Below, piece after piece: positions 31,208-36,145 of a stretch of 36,145 nt of DNA (positions within the stretch are counted from its first letter, which is position 1; each line of letters starts with the position of its first letter). Under the pieces are notes generated by a model. It was not told where the DNA came from, ran no database searches, and saw only the letters and a list, made by a program, of their open reading frames with translations. Both the position numbers and the translations under genes were made by a program. Source of the DNA: an uncultured Alphaproteobacteria bacterium (GTDB lineage: Bacteria; Pseudomonadota; Alphaproteobacteria; Rs-D84); contig CAJOHU010000008.1 of the NCBI GenBank assembly GCA_905234465.1, positions 1-36,145 on the forward strand, read 5' to 3'.

Positions 31208-31212
31208 TGAAC

Positions 31213-31345
31213 GGAAGATATGGTCGGTTGAGAACGCTCTTGCAACAACGTTGCATGGGTTCGGAACAAGCGCACAAAGTGCGCGCAGTGAAAGGGGCCC
31301 ACGAAACAAAGTTGAGTGGGAATTACAATCCCCCTATCTCCGCCA
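31213..31345 (+). pseudogene. tRNA-like remnant interrupted in the T loop
   Basis: The 5' part (GGAAGATATGG then GGTTGAGAACGC) resembles the start of tRNA-Ser(CGA), and the 3' part (31327-31345) is identical to its last 19 bases including CCA. The two meet at a T arm: GGGTTCG ends at 31263 and AATCCCC begins at 31327, exactly as in an intact T loop but with 63 bases inserted. The insert contains hairpins GCGCAC-aaa-GTGCGC and CCCAC/GTGGG. A proper anticodon arm cannot be drawn, so this is a decayed or interrupted copy rather than a working tRNA. Confidence 0.45.
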
Positions 31346-31575
31346 TAATAAAAACTTAAAAAATTCGCCTTGTGCGGATTTTTTTGGTTTTATCGGCGCA
31401 GATAGGGGGATGTGTGCGAACGCAGTGCAGCACACAATACGCAGATGAACAATTAGCAAAATCTTAAAAAATCGCAGGAACAAGATTTTTTTGATTTTGT
31501 TTTTTTGTTTATCAAGGGCAGGAACCTATCTCCGCCATAATAAAAACTTAAAAAATTCGCCTTGTGCGGATTTTT
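31327..31575. repeat. repeated tRNA-Ser 3' ends with a shared terminator
   Basis: The tRNA-Ser(CGA) 3' end recurs at 31327-31346 (20 of 20 bases) and 31525-31538 (14 bases), and inverted at 31395-31411 (one mismatch in 17). The two direct copies are each followed by the same sequence, so 31333-31383 and 31525-31575 are an identical 51-bp pair that includes a hairpin terminator (AAAAATTCGC/GCGGATTTTT). This is the expected scar of site-specific integration at a tRNA gene, followed by loss of the inserts. Confidence 0.7.
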
Positions 31576-32728
31576 ATGCTTCAAAATCATAATTTTTTAT
31601 AGAACGCACAATCGCCGCGACCAATTTATCTTGGTGTGCGGAACTTTTTAATAACTTTTCTTCTGATGAATTAGACAAATGCCCACACTCAATTAACGCC
31701 CCCGGCACGGTTGAACGCAACACCGCCAATGGTGCATGCCGCACCGCCGGACCGGGCTGTTGTTCTATGCCGGCACGTTTGAACGCACGTGCGCAATCAT
31801 TTGCATATTCTTCGGACATTTCTGCAACCGCGTGCTGTTGCAATGACGACAAAGCAATACGAATATCTTTGGAAAAACTTTCAAATCCAGATACATCTAT
31901 TTTATCCGCGGCATTTTCAGCATCTGCCAATTTCTGTGCTTCTTCGTCAGATGCTTTTTCAGACAGCGTATAAATTGAAAAACCCTTCATAGAACGACTT
32001 GGGTTCGCGTTCGCATGAATAGATATAAATAAATCTGCCTTTTTCTTTTCGGCAATCGCCGCCCTGTCTGCCAATTTCAAGTATGTATCATCCGCACGCG
32101 TCATATAAACCGCGAATCCTGCATTTTGCAATGCACTGCGTAATTTGCGCCCCACAGATAACACAAATGCCTTTTCTTTTGTTCCGCCACGCCCGATACA
32201 GCCCGGATCTTTACCACCATGCCCAGGATCAAGTACGATTATACGCTTACGCGTGGATGTTTCATTGCCACCACTGGATGATGCAGCCGCCGCCACACCA
32301 TTGGTCGCGCCCGCCACAAAATCTAAAACAAGACGATAATCATTGTCACCATTAGGTTCCAAAACCATAATTTGATTTTTCGGTATTTCGGAAATCGGTT
32401 TCCGTAATTCTGCGATAATATTTAATGAATCGCCAACCTGAGTCTGGGTCATATTTTTAACCAATGTACCCGATGCTAATTTCGCGGATACAGATGTATC
32501 ACCAATAGTATTAGACAATCGTACAGTCAATTTTTCGGGGCTATAAACCAATGTATAAGAAGGTCGCCCCGATGTTTCAATCACTATGCGTGTTTTACCA
32601 TTTGGTTGAACCCCCGTGCGCATAGATTTTAACGAACTGCGTGCAGCGCACGCCATACGCGGCAACAACCCAGCAATCACGAACCCAACACCCGAGATTT
32701 GCAAAAGACGACGTCTTGATATTTTCAT
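31574..32728 (-). CDS. amiC: Tat-exported N-acetylmuramoyl-L-alanine amidase
   Basis: The 384-residue product is a zinc amidase of the AmiA/B/C type that cuts the bond between MurNAc and the stem peptide during cell separation. The N-terminus SRRRLLQISG followed by a hydrophobic stretch is a twin-arginine signal. An AMIN-like domain (about 35-140) would direct it to the septum. The Amidase_3 domain follows, with zinc ligands His170 (DPGHGG), Glu185 and His238 (SIHANA) and the catalytic Glu347 (IECG). The gene has a good promoter whose -10 lies only nine bases before the ATG, with no ribosome-binding site, so translation is probably leaderless. The gene symbol follows the AmiC-type Tat and AMIN layout. 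Confidence 0.85.
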   Translation of the reverse strand: MKISRRRLLQISGVGFVIAGLLPRMACAARSSLKSMRTGVQPNGKTRIVIETSGRPSYTLVYSPEKLTVRLSNTIGDTSVSAKLASGTLVKNMTQTQVGDSLNIIAELRKPISEIPKNQIMVLEPNGDNDYRLVLDFVAGATNGVAAAASSSGGNETSTRKRIIVLDPGHGGKDPGCIGRGGTKEKAFVLSVGRKLRSALQNAGFAVYMTRADDTYLKLADRAAIAEKKKADLFISIHANANPSRSMKGFSIYTLSEKASDEEAQKLADAENAADKIDVSGFESFSKDIRIALSSLQQHAVAEMSEEYANDCARAFKRAGIEQQPGPAVRHAPLAVLRSTVPGALIECGHLSNSSEEKLLKSSAHQDKLVAAIVRSIKNYDFEA

Positions 32729-32737
32729 AACGCATAT

Positions 32738-32766
32738 ATTATACCAAAAAATATGTCCGTTTTCAA
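32738..32766 (-). promoter_or_regulatory. promoter of the amidase gene (near-leaderless)
   Basis: On the minus strand TTGAAA (32761-32766), a 17-bp spacer and TATAAT (32738-32743). The -35 lies inside the hairpin that terminates the upstream gene. Confidence 0.75.
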
Positions 32767-32782
32767 AAGAAAACGGACATAT
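32744..32782 (-). terminator. intrinsic terminator of the Cys-rich secreted protein gene
   Basis: A perfect 14-bp inverted repeat (32751-32764 and 32769-32782) with a four-base loop is followed on the minus strand by a run of T (32746-32750). It ends the gene at 32802 and overlaps the next promoter. Confidence 0.85.
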
Positions 32783-32801
32783 ATCACAATTATTTTTTAA
32801 C

Positions 32802-34049
32802 TTATTTATATATACATGTACTGAACTGTTGCGCCATCATAGATTTTTCTGCAGCGGACATTTCAGCAACAGGGACAATAAAGCAACGCGTGCTGTCACG
32901 TAAAATAAACAGATTGGTACCATTCTTGTATGCGGTCTGCATATTGTCCATTTGCGCAGGTGTAAAAAACGCGTTTTGTGTCAGCGGTGAATTCGTAAGT
33001 CCCGCCTGAATAACTGTATTCGCAGTCGCATAATCATAAATTTCTGTACGGGATGTGACATCCATATACAAAGACGAATTTACTGCGTCATCATTTTTTT
33101 TTTGCGTATCAGGAAACGCAACCGTTGTCGCCACATTCGCAACGTTTTGCAATACCGATGCGCCCGAATTATCACGTGTCGGTAAATTTAATTGCATATC
33201 TTCACCACATGCCAAATTCATACGGTTCGTATAAGATGCCAACACAGAATCAACAGCGGTTTCCCAATCAGATGCCTTTTTATTTAAATCCAACGTGACG
33301 ATTTTTTCCGCCCATCCCCAAATATTTGCACCTATGTTGCCAGCATTCGCAAAACGAGATACCATTTCCGCAGAACCGCCCGCGACACCCGCACCACAAT
33401 AATCAGTCAGTTGCGACATCAACATACTGGACGTTTCATTACCATATGCCAACGCCACCGCATGACAAGACAATGCCGCTTCTAATTCTTGGCGACGTTC
33501 CAGACACTGGGGCGAATGCGCCTTGGTTAATTCTTTTGCCATGTTCGCCATGGACATCCATGCCATTAATTCTTGTTGAACATACTTTGGACACAACTGA
33601 GCCGCAGTATTCAACCCACCAGCGCCCATTCTTGTATTCGCCGCATAATTCGGCAGCAACACTGATGTATCATTCCGCAGACACAGCAAGACATAGTTAT
33701 ACAATTCACTTTCCGTCATAAACTTTTGCGCACAGCGGTTTTCCACTTGCCCCGGGACAACCGTTATATCACCACAGTAATCCGACAAACATTTATCAAT
33801 TTTGGTGCGGCACGCATTATCAACATCGGGCACATTCACGATATAGTATGTATTGCGAAGATTTGTTTTGTACGCGTTTGCCAAACCTTGGTTTCCACGC
33901 AATCCGTTTGCCGTACCCACAGACGCTGTTGTATTAACCAACCCACCGCGCGCAGTATTATTCGCAACGGTTCCCGCAGACACACCATACGCCGATGCTG
34001 CGACCAAGCATGCACATATTGAACCACATATTCTGAATAAATGTTTCAT
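32802..34049 (-). CDS. secreted cysteine-containing protein, unknown
   Basis: The 415-residue product has a signal peptide (MKHLFRICGSICACLVAASAYG). The mature protein carries about a dozen Cys, many in the first half (for example DKCLSDYCGDITVV, NRCAQKF and SPQCLERRQELEAALSCH), which would form disulphides in the periplasm. The rest is helical with Asn- and Ala-rich stretches. It ends with a segment carrying TRCFIVPVAEM and TCIY. No enzyme motif or known family is recognised. It is transcribed alone, with its own promoter and terminator, between prfB (divergent) and the amidase gene. A periplasmic or surface structural role is possible. Confidence 0.7.
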   Translation of the reverse strand: MKHLFRICGSICACLVAASAYGVSAGTVANNTARGGLVNTTASVGTANGLRGNQGLANAYKTNLRNTYYIVNVPDVDNACRTKIDKCLSDYCGDITVVPGQVENRCAQKFMTESELYNYVLLCLRNDTSVLLPNYAANTRMGAGGLNTAAQLCPKYVQQELMAWMSMANMAKELTKAHSPQCLERRQELEAALSCHAVALAYGNETSSMLMSQLTDYCGAGVAGGSAEMVSRFANAGNIGANIWGWAEKIVTLDLNKKASDWETAVDSVLASYTNRMNLACGEDMQLNLPTRDNSGASVLQNVANVATTVAFPDTQKKNDDAVNSSLYMDVTSRTEIYDYATANTVIQAGLTNSPLTQNAFFTPAQMDNMQTAYKNGTNLFILRDSTRCFIVPVAEMSAAEKSMMAQQFSTCIYK

Positions 34050-34072
34050 GGAAACCTCTCTCTTGTTTTAGA

Positions 34073-34101
34073 ATTTTATCACAATCAAAACAAAAAGGCA
34101 A
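34073..34101 (-). promoter_or_regulatory. promoter of the Cys-rich secreted protein gene
   Basis: On the minus strand TTGCCT (34096-34101), a 17-bp spacer and TAAAAT (34073-34078) with an extended TG. A GAGAGAGG ribosome-binding site precedes the ATG at 34049. Confidence 0.7.
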
Positions 34102-34115
34102 CATCTGATTTAATG

Positions 34116-34143
34116 TTGATTTTAGATTTTTTGCTGGTAATAT
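34116..34143 (+). promoter_or_regulatory. promoter of prfB (leaderless)
   Basis: TTGATT (34116-34121), a 16-bp spacer and TAATAT (34138-34143). Six bases separate the -10 from the ATG at 34150, so transcription should begin at the start codon. Confidence 0.65.
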
Positions 34144-34149
34144 TAAATC

Positions 34150-35221
34150 ATGATTTTGGCTAATGAAGTTTTAAATGAAATTCAAGAAACCCTGACAACT
34201 CTTCGGGGGTTTCTTTGACCCCGATAAAATCCGCGAACAAATTGCCGCATTTGCAGAAAAATCTTTGGCACCCGATTTATGGGATAATCCAGATGAGGCG
34301 CGTACAATTATGCGCCAGAAAACCGCACTGGAACGCGAATTAAGTGACTTTGAATCTATGGAATCAGAATATAATAATTTGCGTGAATTGTACACAATGG
34401 CACCCGATGACAATGATGTTATTGATGGCATTGAAAAATTGGCGGCGCGTGTACAAAGTGCAAAATATATCACACTGTTTAATAACCCAGCGGACGGAAA
34501 TAATGCGTTTTTGTTCATTCAGGCGGGTGCCGGTGGCACAGAAGCACAAGATTGGACCCAAATGTTAACGCGTATGTACACTCGTTGGGCGGAACGACAT
34601 GATTTTTCGGTTGAGGTTGTTGAAGAACACCCCGGTGACACGGCGGGAATAAAAAGTATTACTATGAGAATCATTGGTGAACGCGCGTATGGGTGGCTGC
34701 GCAATGAAATTGGCGTTCATCGATTGGTGCGCATTTCGCCGTTTAACGCGAACGGAAAACGCCAGACCAGTTTTGCATCTGTTGATGTATGGCCGGATGT
34801 TGATGATTCAATTCAGATTGATATAAATGAAAAAGATTTGCGAATTGACACGTATCGTTCTTCGGGCGCGGGCGGTCAACATGTTAACAAAACTGACAGT
34901 GCGGTTCGTATTACACATATTCCAACCGGAATAGTCGTCACATGCCAAAATGAACGCAGCCAATTTCAGAACAAAGATATGGCAATGAAGATGTTGCGTT
35001 CGCGTCTGTATGAATTAGAATTACAAAAACGCGCCGCGGCGGAAGACGCCGCCAAGGCCGCACAAAAAAAGATAGAATGGGGCAGCCAGATTAGGAATTA
35101 TGTCCTGTACCCGTACCAATTGGTTAAAGATGTTCGCACCGGCACCGAAACGGCGGATTCTGACGCTGTACTGGACGGTGATTTAGATAAATTTATGCTT
35201 AGTTTATTACAACGCGGTTAA
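34150..35221 (+). CDS. prfB: peptide chain release factor 2, with programmed +1 frameshift
   Basis: The gene is read from the ATG at 34150 for 22 codons to an in-frame TGA at 34216-34218, then continues in the +1 frame from GAC at 34217, giving about 356 residues. The site CTT TGA C, preceded by a GGGGG internal ribosome-binding sequence, is the classical RF2 autoregulatory frameshift: low RF2 stalls the ribosome at UGA and allows the shift. The first base of the usual AGGGGG is C here. Further on are the anticodon-like SPF tripeptide (in RISPFNANG) that reads UGA and UAA, and the GGQ motif (in SGAGGQHVNK) that triggers peptide release. No ribosome-binding site precedes the start. Confidence 0.95.
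34205..34219 (+). promoter_or_regulatory. RF2 programmed +1 frameshift site
   Basis: A GGGGG stimulator (34205-34209), TTT spacer, the slippery CTT (34213-34215) and the in-frame TGA followed by C. Spacing is the same as in the E. coli site. Confidence 0.95.
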
Positions 35222-35229
35222 TTGAAACA

Positions 35230-36145
35230 TTAATTTCCCACCGCCGGCCCGGCGATAAAATCGCCTGAGCCCGCCTTGGCATGGAATGCAGTGGCGGGGT
35301 TGGTGTCCGCCAAATCATACATGCCCAAAACCCCAGATGAATTGCGTGCAGGAACAAAATGCTGAACCAATTCACCATTGCGCCATTTTTTATATTCATA
35401 TATCTTGGCATAGCCAGCATATGTACGCGAAGGATTCCATACGACAAACAATGTAGCGTTATTAGGCGTTGTAATGGCAACGTTACCAAGTTCGCTTATA
35501 ACATTGCCATCTAATTTAAACACGCCACCATTATGTTCTATTCTTAGTGTATGTTTATTGGTATCACCCATCAAACCTGCAGTTATGGTAGAATTCCCCC
35601 AACCAAGCCTATAATATGAACCCGCACTTAATGCAAATGTATAAGCATTGGATGATGTGGTATTTCTTGCGCCAAAAATATTGTTTCCGTTTTCCGCAAC
35701 AATTTTTGTGGGCTGAAATACCAATTCTATATCATCAGTTGATGTATCCAATGCCTGACCCGTATCAATATATTGCGTTCCTGTGGATTCAATATATAAC
35801 AATCTTGTATACCCATTAGGTAACAATGGTTGCACATCAAGGGCAAATAAATCTGTGTTAATTTCCCATAATGTTCCACTATCGCTTGGGTTGCCGCTTG
35901 TATCGACCCGAATCAATGATGAATTTACCGCATTCGTGACACCTGTGTTCACCATCTCGGCGGTCACCAAGGCATCCGTATAATTATTTGTTGTACTGTA
36001 TATTGGTTTTTCACCGACTTCGCCGGGGTTGCCTGTACCCGTCATAACATACCCCGCCGTGCCGGTAATTGTGTCTTGTTTCCCATCCAAACCCGTCTTA
36101 ACCGCACCAACCGTCGGTACACCGGTGGCACCTGAACCAAGTGTT
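35230..36145 (-). CDS. secreted-type LamG-like protein (5' end outside window)
   Basis: The frame is open to the right edge of the window, so the N-terminus is missing; about 305 residues are visible. The visible start carries GLDGKQDTI and TAEMVNTGVTNAVN, which resemble the KQDKL and tyrosine-valine motifs of the secreted proteins at 5653-7686. Residues beginning LPNGYTRLLYIESTGTQYID open a LamG-like jelly-roll domain that runs to LGMYDLADTNPATAF. The same type of domain is inserted in the giant protein at 7715, where it starts LYLSSTGSKQFIDTG. It converges with prfB, ending 8 bp from its stop. A surface or secreted sugar- or protein-binding role is likely but unproven. Confidence 0.7.
   Translation of the reverse strand, partial: TLGSGATGVPTVGAVKTGLDGKQDTITGTAGYVMTGTGNPGEVGEKPIYSTTNNYTDALVTAEMVNTGVTNAVNSSLIRVDTSGNPSDSGTLWEINTDLFALDVQPLLPNGYTRLLYIESTGTQYIDTGQALDTSTDDIELVFQPTKIVAENGNNIFGARNTTSSNAYTFALSAGSYYRLGWGNSTITAGLMGDTNKHTLRIEHNGGVFKLDGNVISELGNVAITTPNNATLFVVWNPSRTYAGYAKIYEYKKWRNGELVQHFVPARNSSGVLGMYDLADTNPATAFHAKAGSGDFIAGPAVGN

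Noticed and set aside
31062..31448. Open frame of 128 codons across tRNA-Ser(CGA)
   Set aside because: It is read through a tRNA, its terminator and the scar region; this is a typical spurious frame.
34265..35221. prfB as a shorter gene starting after the frameshift
   Set aside because: The upstream 22 codons, GGGGG, CTT TGA C and correct spacing match the classical RF2 site, so the gene begins at 34150.

Overview
The window looks like chromosome of a low-GC Gram-negative bacterium, most likely an uncultured, probably host- or gut-associated alphaproteobacterial lineage. The LPS-heptose operon, lipid A-type ABC exporter, outer-membrane barrel, IHF beta subunit and Tat-type amidase show the Gram-negative envelope. 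The taxonomic placement is an inference from general gene content; no rRNA is present to confirm it. Promoters are easy to read (TTGxxx, 16-18 bp, TATAAT, often with an extended TG), and tRNA genes encode their CCA ends.

Layout. 1-600 is a gene-poor stretch with short TACAC-type repeats and a 20-bp palindrome, followed by a small hypothetical gene. 825-2808 is an AT-rich two-gene restriction-modification unit. 2967-4090 holds a small membrane ORF and a GH108-type phage endolysin behind a structured leader. 4094-7686 has an outer-membrane barrel gene and four secreted, tail-fibre-like or coiled-coil proteins. 7715-12454 encodes a 1579-residue secreted cysteine-rich adhesin-like protein. 12533-17313 encodes a polysaccharide O-acetylation pair (AlgJ/AlgX-like and an AlgI-like MBOAT) and an MsbA-like exporter. 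17533-19074 is a T7-type tail-fibre-like gene behind a leader built like that of the endolysin. 19112-26616 is a seven-gene LPS operon making ADP-heptose and transferring sugars, divergent from a small XRE regulator at 26869. 27414-31170 carries tRNA-Ser(GCU), a fused accD-accA, ihfB, a peroxiredoxin, an alkyltransferase-like protein and tRNA-Ser(CGA). 31171-31573 is a gene-free scar region with extra copies of the tRNA-Ser(CGA) 3' end. 31574-35221 holds a Tat-exported amidase, a cysteine-rich secreted protein and prfB with its programmed frameshift. The window ends inside another secreted LamG-type protein.

How it fits together. Most of the window is about the cell surface: heptose supply (GmhA, HldE, GmhB, HldD), glycosyl transfer (two GT9 proteins, one fused to a pyruvyltransferase-like domain), lipid export, O-acetylation, and a set of secreted repeat proteins that reuse phage tail-fibre and LamG modules. 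The strongest candidate for something undescribed is the pair of distant phage-type genes (3551 and 17533) that share a promoter plus two terminator-like hairpins. This suggests one regulon of domesticated phage functions, for example a dispersed gene-transfer-agent or tailocin system. That reading is a hypothesis. Other points worth checking are the nested-domain giant protein, the GT9-pyruvyltransferase fusion, the AccD-AccA fusion, the twin TGATATCA operators between the regulator and the LPS operon, the tRNA-Ser 3'-end copies, and several promoters placed so that transcripts should be leaderless.
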